A DNA stretch of 64,000 nucleotides from assembly GCF_021729865.1 (NCBI RefSeq), contig NZ_CP063400.1, forward strand, positions 1,178,001 to 1,242,000, in the 5' to 3' direction. Positions within the stretch are counted from its first letter, which is position 1, and every line of letters starts with the position of its first letter. Below the pieces are notes generated by a model. That model was given only the letters and a program-made list of their open reading frames with translations, did not search any database and was not told the origin of the DNA. Shown here one piece after another: positions 1-9,101 of this stretch. The translations under genes and the position numbers were made by a program. This stretch comes from Hydrogenophaga sp. SL48 (GTDB lineage Bacteria; Pseudomonadota; Gammaproteobacteria; Burkholderiales; Burkholderiaceae_C).

Positions 1-1
1 C

Positions 2-1768
2 CAGGCCGAGGCAGGCCAGCTGGAGATGCTGGCCGCTGCCCCGATCCGAGACCCCGACAAGCCCGGGGATTCGCCACACGGGGCCATCCTGATGGTGCGC
101 CATTTCGACGATGTCGAGCGCCAACGCTTCAGTGAGGTGCTGATGGTGCCTGTGACCCTGTCTTTTGATGCGCCCAATCACCACGGAACCACGGACGCCC
201 ACCTGGTGCCTGCCGAGGACAGCCGCGACGAGCTGCATGCCGTGGTGCAGGACGCGGAAGGCCGTGCGGTCGTCGAGCTCGTGCTGCGCCTGGACCGCGA
301 CCTGGAGCGGGTGGGCAGCGCCCTGGCGTGGAATGGCATGGTCCTGGCCGTGGCGGGTGGCTTGCTGGCCAGCGTGTTGCTGGTGGTGCTGCTGGACCAC
401 TTGATCCTGCGGCGTTTGCAGCGCCTTCTGGGCGAGGTGCAGGGGATCACCGAGCGAGGGCCGACGGCCGCCGGTCAGGTCGCGGTGGAAGGTCAGGACG
501 AACTCAGTCGCCTGGGCGAGGGGGTGAACGAGCTGCTGGCGCGTGTGCGCAGCGACGCACAACACCAGCAAGACGCCCATGAGCGCCAGGAGGCGCTGCA
601 GATCCAGCTGATGCAGAGCCAGAAGACCGAGGCACTGGGCCGGTTGACCGGCGGCATTGCGCACGATTTCAACAACTCGCTGGCCGCGATCACGGGCTGG
701 GTGCGGCTCGCGGCCGAAGACGTGGGCCCGGACCACCCCAGCCAGGAGGCGTTGCAGCAGGCGCTCAAGGCCGCGCGTTACGCCGACGGCCTGATGCGCC
801 AGCTGCTGGCGTTTGGCCGGCAGTCGGCGCCCAAGCTGCGGCGGCTGCGTTGGTCCAGCCTGATCGAGGACACCCGCCAGATGGTGGCGTCGGGGCTGAC
901 GCGCGATTGTGAACTGACGGTGGACTGTGCGCTGGACGACGACGAGGTCGATGCCGACCCGACGCAACTGCAGCAGGTGCTGGTGAACCTGCTGATCAAC
1001 GCGGCGGACGCCATGAAGGGAAACGGGCGCATCGAGCTCGCGCTGAACGCGCTGGTGCTTCCGACCGACCCGGATCTGCCCCCGCCGCCGGGCGTCTCTG
1101 CGCTGGAGCCGGGGCGCTACATCGTGCTCAGCGTGCGCGATCACGGGCCGGGCATTGCGGCCGAGCACCTGGACCGTGTGTTCGAACCGTTTTTCACCAC
1201 CAAGCCCAAGGGACGCGGCACCGGCCTGGGCCTTTCGGTGGCGCAGGGCATCATGGCGCGCCATCAGGGCGCCATCGGTCTGGTCAGCGGCGCCGACGGG
1301 ACCTGCTTCTACCTGTACCTGCCCGCCAGCCGGCGCGACGAGGCGATCGCACCCGTGACCTCGCCCGGTGAGCCCGCGAAGGGGCGACAGCTGCTGTTTG
1401 TGGACGACGACCAGTCGGTGCGCCACGCCTGGAGCGCGCTGCTGGAGCGCAAGGGCTGGCACGTGACCCGCTCGCGCGACGGTGAAGAGGCGTGGGCGCA
1501 GTTCTCGCAGACCGGCAAACGGTGGGACGTGGTGCTCACCGACCAGTCCATGCCCAGGCTCGACGGCGTGGGGCTGGCCCTGCGCATCCATGCCACGCCC
1601 TCACCGCCCCCGGTGGTGCTGATGAGCGGTCATGTCGATGAAGTGAGCCCAGAGCATCTCAAGACGCTGTTCACCGCGGTGCTGCACAAGCCGGTGGACG
1701 CGGCCGAACTGGATAGGGTGTTGCAGGGGGTGGTGCAGAAATCGGACGTGGTGACGAGACCGGCCTGA
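2..1768 (+). CDS. hybrid sensor histidine kinase/response regulator (5' truncated by window)
   Basis: The reading frame is open to the window edge, so the N-terminus is missing. What remains is the end of an extracytoplasmic sensor region, tentatively CHASE4-like. A membrane helix follows (about residues 104-128 counted from the first internal Met), then a HAMP-like linker and a HisKA domain with the phospho-accepting His in GGIAHDFNN. A HATPase_c domain follows (N-box LLINAADAM, G-boxes DHGPGIA and GTGLGLS). A C-terminal receiver domain has acidic DDD, the phospho-Asp in LTDQSMP and a Lys in LHKP. It is an inner-membrane kinase with an internal receiver; the signal and partner are unknown. 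It ends 10 bp from the convergent tolA stop. Confidence 0.9.
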   Translation, partial: QAEAGQLEMLAAAPIRDPDKPGDSPHGAILMVRHFDDVERQRFSEVLMVPVTLSFDAPNHHGTTDAHLVPAEDSRDELHAVVQDAEGRAVVELVLRLDRDLERVGSALAWNGMVLAVAGGLLASVLLVVLLDHLILRRLQRLLGEVQGITERGPTAAGQVAVEGQDELSRLGEGVNELLARVRSDAQHQQDAHERQEALQIQLMQSQKTEALGRLTGGIAHDFNNSLAAITGWVRLAAEDVGPDHPSQEALQQALKAARYADGLMRQLLAFGRQSAPKLRRLRWSSLIEDTRQMVASGLTRDCELTVDCALDDDEVDADPTQLQQVLVNLLINAADAMKGNGRIELALNALVLPTDPDLPPPPGVSALEPGRYIVLSVRDHGPGIAAEHLDRVFEPFFTTKPKGRGTGLGLSVAQGIMARHQGAIGLVSGADGTCFYLYLPASRRDEAIAPVTSPGEPAKGRQLLFVDDDQSVRHAWSALLERKGWHVTRSRDGEEAWAQFSQTGKRWDVVLTDQSMPRLDGVGLALRIHATPSPPPVVLMSGHVDEVSPEHLKTLFTAVLHKPVDAAELDRVLQGVVQKSDVVTRPA

Positions 1769-1778
1769 ACCGCGGGCC

Positions 1779-2708
1779 TCAGTCCGTGGGCCGGACCACC
1801 ACGATGATGGGTGAGGGGACCCGGCCATCCACGTCGCGAGGCAGCGATCCGGTGCGGTCGATGGCCTTGAGGGCCGCATCGTCCCAGGCGGCGTTGCCGC
1901 TGCTGTCGACCACGCGTCGGCTGGTGATGGTGCCGTCGGACAGTGCCCGCACTTCGATCTCCGTCCTGAGTGAACGCGGGAAGTCTTCGGTGTAGCGGAT
2001 GTTGGGGCGGATGCGGGCAGCGACCTTGGAGCCGTAACCTGACGACGGTCCGCTGGACTGCTGGGCAGAGCCGCGCGCCTCGGGGCCGCCGCTGGCGCCG
2101 GCCTGACCCATGATGCGGCGCATCTGGTCTTCGCGATCGGCCTTGGCGGCGGCTTCCGCTTTGCGCTCCCGCTCTGCCTGGAGTTTTTGCTCCTGCAGCT
2201 TCTTTTCGGCCTGCTTCTTGGCGTCTTCCTTCTTTTTCGCGTCGGCGAGCTTCTTCTCTTCCTGCTTGCGCTCCAGCGCCTCCTGCCTCTTTTCTTCGGC
2301 CTTCTTCTTCAGCTCTTCGGCCCTTTTCTCTTCGAGCTCGCGCTTCTTCTCTTCCTGCTTTTTCTTCTGCGCGGTCGCGATGTCGGCCTGCTTCACCACC
2401 GGTTCGGGAGGGGGCGGCGCGGGCTTGGGTTCGGGCCTGGGCGCTGGTTTCGGCTCGGGTTTGGCCTCTGGCTCGGGCGGCGGCGGCGGCGGCGGCGGGG
2501 GTTGCACGGCGCGCGGCGCGGCCTCGCGCGGCACGGCCGACCAGAGCTCGGCCTCGAAGCTGACCGGCTCTTCGTCCTTCTTCCAGTGCACGCCCCAGGT
2601 GAGCGCGGCCATCAGCAAGGCGTGCGCGACCAGCGCCAACCCCACGGGCACGGTCCAGCGGCCGGAGCGCGGCGGTTTGAGGTCGAGGGCGTCGGTGGTG
2701 ACCTGCAT
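1779..2708 (-). CDS. tolA: TolA, cell-envelope integrity protein
   Basis: 309 aa. It has one N-terminal membrane helix (about residues 21-43), then a proline-rich stretch with a nine-proline run, then a long Lys/Glu/Ala-rich helical domain II (about 105-200). The C-terminal domain is TonB/TolA-like, with a YTEDFPRSLRTEIEVRA region and a GNAAWDDAALKAI segment. TolA links the inner-membrane TolQR motor to Pal/TolB and helps outer-membrane constriction during division. Its start lies 3 bp after the tolR stop. The usual downstream tolB and pal are absent; the next gene is convergent and unrelated. Confidence 0.95.
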   Translation of the reverse strand: MQVTTDALDLKPPRSGRWTVPVGLALVAHALLMAALTWGVHWKKDEEPVSFEAELWSAVPREAAPRAVQPPPPPPPPPEPEAKPEPKPAPRPEPKPAPPPPEPVVKQADIATAQKKKQEEKKRELEEKRAEELKKKAEEKRQEALERKQEEKKLADAKKKEDAKKQAEKKLQEQKLQAERERKAEAAAKADREDQMRRIMGQAGASGGPEARGSAQQSSGPSSGYGSKVAARIRPNIRYTEDFPRSLRTEIEVRALSDGTITSRRVVDSSGNAAWDDAALKAIDRTGSLPRDVDGRVPSPIIVVVRPTD

Positions 2709-2711
2709 GGT

Positions 2712-3155
<444 letters not shown>

Positions 3156-3159
3156 GGTG

Positions 3160-3864
3160 TCAGTGTCCCGATGCGGTGGCGTGGGGCGCCTGCTGGCCCA
3201 GGTTGCGCTGCAGGATGTTGGAGAACTCTTCCATGAAGGTCTCCATGCGGTTGGCCACGCGGTCGATGTCGGTGGCAAAACGGTTGTAGGCGACCACCGC
3301 CGGGATGGCGGCGAAGAGGCCGATGGCGGTGGCCACCAGCGCCTCGGCGATGCCGGGTGCGACGGTGGCCAGCGTCACCTGGGCCAGCGCGGCCAGGCCG
3401 GTGAAGGCGTGCATGATGCCCCAGACCGTGCCGAACAGACCCACATACGGCGCCACCGAGCCGACCGTGCCGAGGAAGGAGAGGTTGGTTTCCAGGGCGT
3501 CCAGTTCGCGCTGGAAACTCGCGCGCATGGCGCGGCGGGCGCCGTCGAGCAGCGAACCGTTGTCGGTGATGCGGCGCTCGCGCAGCTTCTGGTATTCGCG
3601 CATGCCGCTGGCGAAGATGCGTTCCATCGGGCCGCCGTGGCGCGCGCTCTGGGCGGCGGCCGCGTAGAGGTCGTTGAGGTTGGCGCCCGACCAGAACTCG
3701 CGCTCGAAGTCCTCGTTGTGCGAGTTCACGCGTTTGAGGGCGAACACTTTGCGGATGATGGCGGCCCAGCTGATGATGGACACCAGGCCGAGCAGGACGA
3801 CCACGGCTTGAACCACCCAACTGGCGTTGAGCAGCAACTGGACAATGGAAAGTTCTTGGGGCAT
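3160..3864 (-). CDS. tolQ: TolQ, MotA/TolQ/ExbB-family motor subunit
   Basis: 234 aa. It has three predicted membrane helices: residues about 12-35, and a pair around 135-160 and 175-200 containing GLFGTVWGIMHAF and the ALVATAIGLFAAIPAVVAYN signature. It forms the proton channel with TolR. It lies 31 bp downstream of ybgC and 4 bp upstream of tolR, the standard ybgC-tolQRA order. Confidence 0.95.
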   Translation of the reverse strand: MPQELSIVQLLLNASWVVQAVVVLLGLVSIISWAAIIRKVFALKRVNSHNEDFEREFWSGANLNDLYAAAAQSARHGGPMERIFASGMREYQKLRERRITDNGSLLDGARRAMRASFQRELDALETNLSFLGTVGSVAPYVGLFGTVWGIMHAFTGLAALAQVTLATVAPGIAEALVATAIGLFAAIPAVVAYNRFATDIDRVANRMETFMEEFSNILQRNLGQQAPHATASGH

Positions 3865-3895
3865 GTTGGCGTTGCGGTTGGGACTGGTTCAGGGG

Positions 3896-4416
<521 letters not shown>

Positions 4417-4420
<4 letters not shown>

Positions 4421-5637
4421 AGCGCAGCCTCCAGACGGGCCACGGCCTCCTGCAGCTGGGGCAGGGCGTTGGCGGTGGAAAAGCGCAAATAGCGGCCGGG
4501 GTCGGCGAGGCCGAAGTCGCGGCCGGGTGTGGTGGCCAGCTGGCAGCGGCGCATCAGCTCGAAGGCCAGCGCCCAGCTGCCGCCTTCGTCGGGCCGGCTG
4601 CCCTGCGGCGGGATGCTCCAGCGTTCGCACAGGCCGCGCACGTCGGCCCAGGCGTAAAACGCGCCGTCGGGCATCACCGGCACCGTGAGGCCGAGCCGGT
4701 TGAGCGCGGGGATGAAATGGTCCCGGCGCGCTTTGAACTCGGCGCGTCGCCGTTCGTATTCCGCCAGGCTCTCGGGCGCGAAGCAGGCCAGCGCCGCGTG
4801 CTGTGCGATGGTGCTGGCGCAGATGAACAGGTTTTGCGCGAGGCGCTCCACGGCAGGCACCAGCGCGGGTGGCAGCACCAGCCACCCCAGGCGCCAGCCG
4901 GTCATGTTGAAGTACTTGGAGAAGCTGTTGATGCTGATGACCTGATCGCCCAGCCCGTCGGGCAGGCCGAGCGCGCTGTGGCCATAGGCTTCTTCGTAGG
5001 ACAGACCGAGGTAGATTTCATCGACCAGCGTGACCCCGCCTTGGTCGCGCACGAAGCGCGCGATGCGTTCGAGCTCGTCGCGGGCGATGGAGGTGCCGGT
5101 GGGGTTGGACGGCGAGGCGAGCAGCACACCGCGCGTGGCCGGCCGCCAGGCCGCTGCCACGTGCTCGGCGCTCAGCTGGAAGCGGTCTTCCGGCCCCGAA
5201 GGGATCAGCACCGGCGTGCCCTCGGCGGCCTGCACGAACTGGCGGTTGCAGGGGTAGCAAGGGTCGGGCATCAGCACCTCGTCGCCCGCTTCGATCAGCG
5301 CCAGGCAGGCCAGCTGCAGCGCTGCCGAGGCGCCGGCCGTGACCACGATGCGGCCGGGGTGAATGTCCAGCCCGAAGCGGCTGGCGTACCAGCCGCTGAT
5401 CGCTTCACGCAGGGCGGGCAGGCCGGTGGCGGGGGTGTACTGGCTGCGCCCGTCGTGGATGGCGCGCTCGGCGGCGGCCTGCACCAGGGGGGGCGCGGTG
5501 AAGTCGGGCTCGCCGATGTTCAGGTAGATCATGGGCCGTTGCCCGGGCCGCGCCTCGCGGGCCATCTCGGCGGCGGCCTTGGCCAGCTCCATCACATAGA
5601 AGGGTTCGACGCGTTGGGCGCGTTGTGAAATCCGCAT
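4417..5637 (-). CDS. pyridoxal-phosphate aminotransferase, class I/II
   Basis: 406 aa, a fold-type I aminotransferase. Visible landmarks are the N-terminal YLNIGEPDF substrate-loop motif, the SPSNPTGT Asn loop, VDEIYLGL (PLP-binding Asp region), the Schiff-base Lys at about residue 241 in SFSKYFNMTG, and the following GWRLGW Arg. The family includes aspartate, alanine-valine and N-succinyldiaminopimelate aminotransferases; the exact substrate cannot be read from sequence. It starts 15 bp after nusB and overlaps ybgC by 4 bp, so it is part of the rib-nus-tol run. Confidence 0.9.
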
Positions 5638-5652
5638 CGGTCTGGACCCGCC

Positions 5653-6165
5653 TCAGGCAGGTCGCGAGGCCGGCTTGCGCGCCGGCGCGGGCGACGCGGC
5701 CACCTCGTCGGGACGCAGCTGCGACGCGATCTTGTGCAGCACGCCATTGACGTACTTGTGACCGTCGGTGCCGCCGAAGGACTTGGCCAGTTCGACGCAC
5801 TCGTTGATCACCACGCGCCACGGCACATCGAGGCAGTGCTGAAACTCGTAGGCGCCGATCCACAGCACCGCGCGTTCGATCGGGGAGAGTTCGACCAGCG
5901 GCCGGTCCAGCAGCGGCGTGATCAGCGCATCCAGTGCACCCGCCTGTTCCACGCAGCCGTGCAGCAGCGCGTCGTAATGCACGCTGTCGGCCTTGTGGAA
6001 GCCTGCGAGGTCGCGGGTGAACGCGTCGATGTCCCCCGCGTCGTTGCGGCCCACCATGTGCTGGTAGAGGGCCTGCAGGGCGAATTCGCGTGCGCGCGTG
6101 CGGGCCGATTTGTCGGCGGCCTTGCGCGGCTTGGGGGTCAGGGCGGTGGGTTCGGTCATGTTCAT
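5653..6165 (-). CDS. nusB: NusB transcription antitermination factor
   Basis: 170 aa. It is all-helical with typical NusB segments: a basic N-terminus, [15 protein letters not shown] at about 20-35, a [15 protein letters not shown] core, [15 protein letters not shown], and [12 protein letters not shown] at the end. It binds boxA RNA with NusE (S10) in rRNA antitermination. ATG 6165 overlaps the ribH stop (ATGA); a second ATG at 6159 is also possible. The ribH-nusB pairing is conserved in many bacteria. Confidence 0.95.
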   Translation of the reverse strand: MNMTEPTALTPKPRKAADKSARTRAREFALQALYQHMVGRNDAGDIDAFTRDLAGFHKADSVHYDALLHGCVEQAGALDALITPLLDRPLVELSPIERAVLWIGAYEFQHCLDVPWRVVINECVELAKSFGGTDGHKYVNGVLHKIASQLRPDEVAASPAPARKPASRPA

Positions 6166-6626
6166 GCGATGGCGTCGAGCAGGTGGGCCATCTCGATGGC
6201 CACACGGGCAGCGTCGCGGCCCTTGTCCACCTGGCGGGCCACGGCCTGTTCCAGGTTCTCGGTGGTCAGGATGGCGTTGGCGATGGGCGTGTTGGTGTCC
6301 AGCGAGACGCGGGTGACGCCGGCCCCGGACTCGTTGGCCACGAGTTCGAAATGGTAGGTCTCGCCGCGGATGATGCAGCCCAGCGCGATCAGCGCGTCAA
6401 AGTCGTCGCGCTCGGCCAGCGCCTTGAGCGCGATCGGCACTTCCAGCGCGCCGGGCACGGTGACGTGGGTGATGTGCTTTTCCAGCACGCCCAGGGCCAG
6501 CAGCTCGGCATGGCAGGCCTCAAAGAGCGCGTTGGTGATGCCTTCGTTGAAGCGGGCCTGCACGATGCCAATGGACAGCTTCTTGCCGTCGAGCAGGTTG
6601 GAGGTGCCTTTGTCTGCGCCAAACAT
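6162..6626 (-). CDS. ribH: 6,7-dimethyl-8-ribityllumazine synthase
   Basis: 154 aa from ATG 6626; the frame is open further upstream, but those residues are low-complexity Pro/His. It condenses 5-amino-6-ribitylaminouracil with dihydroxybutanone phosphate. Visible family segments are [37 protein letters not shown] and the signature [18 protein letters not shown]. It overlaps nusB by 4 bp and lies 64 bp after ribE. The bifunctional ribBA often found between ribE and ribH in Burkholderiales is not here. Confidence 0.95.
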   Translation of the reverse strand: MFGADKGTSNLLDGKKLSIGIVQARFNEGITNALFEACHAELLALGVLEKHITHVTVPGALEVPIALKALAERDDFDALIALGCIIRGETYHFELVANESGAGVTRVSLDTNTPIANAILTTENLEQAVARQVDKGRDAARVAIEMAHLLDAIA

Positions 6627-6690
6627 GGGTGGTTCTCTCGGTGGTCGGTGGGGTGAATGGGGGTGAGTGTTGGCGTGGCCGGTGCCGGGT

Positions 6691-7332
6691 TCAAGCCACG
6701 CTGGCCGGGGTGGCCGTGGCACCCAGCATGCGTTCCACGTAGCGCGCCACGGTGTCGATCTCGAGGTTCACGGCGCTGCCTGCCGTCAACTGCCCGAGCG
6801 AGGTGTTTTGCACCGTGTGGGGAATCAGGTTGATGCTGAACTCGCAGCCGGCGGCGCTGTCAACGAAGCTGTTGACGGTCAGGCTCACCCCGTTGACGGT
6901 GATCGAGCCCTTGTAGGCGAGGTACTTGCCCAGCGAGGCGGGTGCCATCACGCGCAGTTCCCAGCTTTCGCCCACCTGGGCAAACCGGGTGACCTGACCG
7001 ACACCGTCCACATGGCCCGACACGATGTGGCCCCCGAGACGGTCGTTGGCGCGCAGGGCTTTTTCCAGGTTCACCTGGCGGCCTTGCTCGGACAGGCCGG
7101 CCGTGCGCGCGAGCGATTCCGCCGAGATGTCGATGGAGAACCGCCGTTCGGCGGGGTTCAGGGAGGTGACAGTCATGCATGCGCCGTTGAGCGCGATGCT
7201 GTCGCCAAGGGACACGTCGTCCAGGTAGCCCGGCGGCGCCTCGATCGAGAGACGCTTGCCGTGGTCCAAAGAACTGCCCTGGGCGTGGAGGTCGGCGATG
7301 CGCCCCACGCCGGTGATGATGCCGGTAAACAT
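6691..7332 (-). CDS. ribE: riboflavin synthase, alpha subunit
   Basis: 213 aa. It has two homologous lumazine-binding barrels, each with its signature: [18 protein letters not shown] and ISAESLART in the first, [10 protein letters not shown] and [10 protein letters not shown] in the second. It catalyses dismutation of two dimethylribityllumazine molecules to riboflavin, the last step of the pathway. It is 99 bp downstream of ribD; that gap holds no ORF that I can support. Confidence 0.95.
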   Translation of the reverse strand: MFTGIITGVGRIADLHAQGSSLDHGKRLSIEAPPGYLDDVSLGDSIALNGACMTVTSLNPAERRFSIDISAESLARTAGLSEQGRQVNLEKALRANDRLGGHIVSGHVDGVGQVTRFAQVGESWELRVMAPASLGKYLAYKGSITVNGVSLTVNSFVDSAAGCEFSINLIPHTVQNTSLGQLTAGSAVNLEIDTVARYVERMLGATATPASVA

Positions 7333-7431
7333 CGGCGTATTTTCGCAGGGTTTGGGCCGGCTTCCTCTGGGCCGCCCAACGAAAGGTGAAAAGCGCGCGG
7401 GGAAGCGCGGCCAGAGGGCCCGCGAAAGGGT

Positions 7432-8577
7432 TCAGGCGCGCAGAAAACCGTCCCGACCGCGCACCCGTGCCACGATGCGGAGGTCGTCCCCCACCGGGTC
7501 CACCGAGTGAAAGGCCAGCGCGAGGCCCTCGTTCAGCGCCTGCAGGGGCCCGAAGCCCGCGATGCCCATGCCGCCGATGCCCAGCAGGGTGGGGGCCAGG
7601 TAGAGCAACAACTCGTCCACCAGCCCTTCGCGCACCCACGACCCATTGAGCTTGTGACCGGCCTCCAGATGGAGTTCGTTCACCTCGCGGTGGGCCAGGT
7701 CGTGGAGCATGGCTTTCAGATCCACCTTGCCCTGGGGGTTGGGCAGGGCGATCACGGTGGCGCCCAAGGCCTCCAGCGCCCGCTGTCTGCCCGGCTCGGG
7801 CTCGGCGCAGTAGATGAAGATCTTCCGGGTCAGTCCGTGGGCGGGCGCCGCAAACAGGCGCGCGGTCAGCGGCGTTTCGAGCCGGCTGTCCACTATGACC
7901 AGGTGCGGCTGGCGCGGCGTGTCCACGAGTCGCACATCGAGCATGGGGTCGTCTTCCAGCACGGTGCCGATGCCGGTGAGCACCGCGCAGGCACGGGCCC
8001 GCCAGGCGTGTCCATCGGTTCGCGCGGCTTCGCCGGTGATCCATTGGCTGACGCCATTGCCCAGCGCCGTGGCGCCGTCCAGCGATGCCGCCACCTTCAT
8101 GCGCACCCACGGGGATTTGCGGACCATGCGGCTGAAGAAGCCGATGTTGAGCTCGCGCGATGCCCGGGCGGCGTCGCTGTCGGCCGCGAGCACCTCCACC
8201 TCCATGCCCGCCGCCCTCAAGCGTGCAATGCCCTGGCCTGCCACCAGCGGGTTGGGGTCGAGCGTGGAGACCACCACCTTGCCGACCTTGGCGGCGATGA
8301 GGGCGTCGCAGCACGGCGGCGTGCGGCCATGGTGGGAGCAGGGCTCCAGTGTCACGTAGGCCGTGGCGCCAGCGGTGGACTCGCCGCGCGCTTGCGCATC
8401 GCGCAACGCCATCACCTCGGCGTGCGGGCCGCCGGCTTGCTGGGTGTGGCCGGCGCCGATGACTTCCCCGCGGGCACTCAGCAGCACACAACCCACACGA
8501 GGGTTGGGATTCGACAGGCTGATCGCCCTGCTCGCCAGGTTCAGGGCCACTTGAATGTGGCCTTCAGCCAAGCGCAT
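7432..8577 (-). CDS. ribD: bifunctional riboflavin biosynthesis deaminase/reductase RibD
   Basis: 381 aa. The N-terminal deaminase domain has the zinc site His52-Ala-Glu54 and Cys80/Cys89 (LEPCSHHGRTPPC), plus SNPNPRVGC. The C-terminal reductase domain begins at about residue 155 (VRMKVAASLDGATALGNG) with WITGEAAR and LTGIGTVLEDDP. It performs steps 2 and 3 of riboflavin synthesis. Its ATG is only 4 bp after the pilE stop, so it is probably read from the upstream pilin transcript at least in part. Confidence 0.96.
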   Translation of the reverse strand: MRLAEGHIQVALNLASRAISLSNPNPRVGCVLLSARGEVIGAGHTQQAGGPHAEVMALRDAQARGESTAGATAYVTLEPCSHHGRTPPCCDALIAAKVGKVVVSTLDPNPLVAGQGIARLRAAGMEVEVLAADSDAARASRELNIGFFSRMVRKSPWVRMKVAASLDGATALGNGVSQWITGEAARTDGHAWRARACAVLTGIGTVLEDDPMLDVRLVDTPRQPHLVIVDSRLETPLTARLFAAPAHGLTRKIFIYCAEPEPGRQRALEALGATVIALPNPQGKVDLKAMLHDLAHREVNELHLEAGHKLNGSWVREGLVDELLLYLAPTLLGIGGMGIAGFGPLQALNEGLALAFHSVDPVGDDLRIVARVRGRDGFLRA

Positions 8578-8581
8578 GCGA

Positions 8582-9091
8582 TCAGGAAGCCTTGAAGCAG
8601 TCGGCTTGCAGTGCGAGCAGTTCGGTGTCGCTGAGGCCGGTGAGTCCGGTGATCGACTTCACTCCCGTGTTGGTGACCCTCAGGTTGCCGCAACGGTCAT
8701 TCGCCATGCTGCCAGTGCGCGTGGCTTGGAGAGTGAAGATGGACGCAGAGGTCGCTGTCGTGGTCGCCACCACGGCGTCGTCCTCGATCAGCTGGATGTT
8801 GTAGGCAGCGGTGCCAGATCCAGCACGTGGTGACGTGGCCAGACCAGCAGGAAGCGTGACACCCGTAAAGGTATCTCGCGCACTGAAGAACCGTCGCATG
8901 TACTGCTCCGCCTCCATCAAGGCGCGTTGCGCATCGGCCCGACGCGACTTGGCCACCGATTCCTGGTAAGAGGGAATGGCGATCGCGGCCAGGATGCCGA
9001 TCACGGCCACCACGACCATGAGTTCGATCAGGGTGAAGCCACCTTGGGCCCGGCGTGGCGCCGGCGCACGGCGAGGAAAGGTCAGGGTCAT
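8582..9091 (-). CDS. pilE: type IV pilin-like protein PilE
   Basis: 169 aa from ATG 9091; a GTG at 9121 would add 10 residues but overlap pilY1. It has a basic leader ending in a Gly, then [20 protein letters not shown] with Glu at +5: a type III prepilin signal cleaved by PilD. The C-terminal half carries two Cys (DRCGNL and QADCFKAS) suggesting the disulfide D-loop. It lies 10 bp after pilY1, the usual place for the minor pilin PilE of the fimU-pilVWXY1E operon. Confidence 0.92.
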   Translation of the reverse strand: MTLTFPRRAPAPRRAQGGFTLIELMVVVAVIGILAAIAIPSYQESVAKSRRADAQRALMEAEQYMRRFFSARDTFTGVTLPAGLATSPRAGSGTAAYNIQLIEDDAVVATTTATSASIFTLQATRTGSMANDRCGNLRVTNTGVKSITGLTGLSDTELLALQADCFKAS

Positions 9092-9101
9092 GGTCAGGGT
9101 C

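Noticed and set aside
2461..2520. GGC-repeat tract near 2.48 kb as a possible simple-sequence phase-variable tract
   Set aside because: It encodes the proline run of TolA and is a codon repeat, so length changes would stay in frame; normal for TolA.
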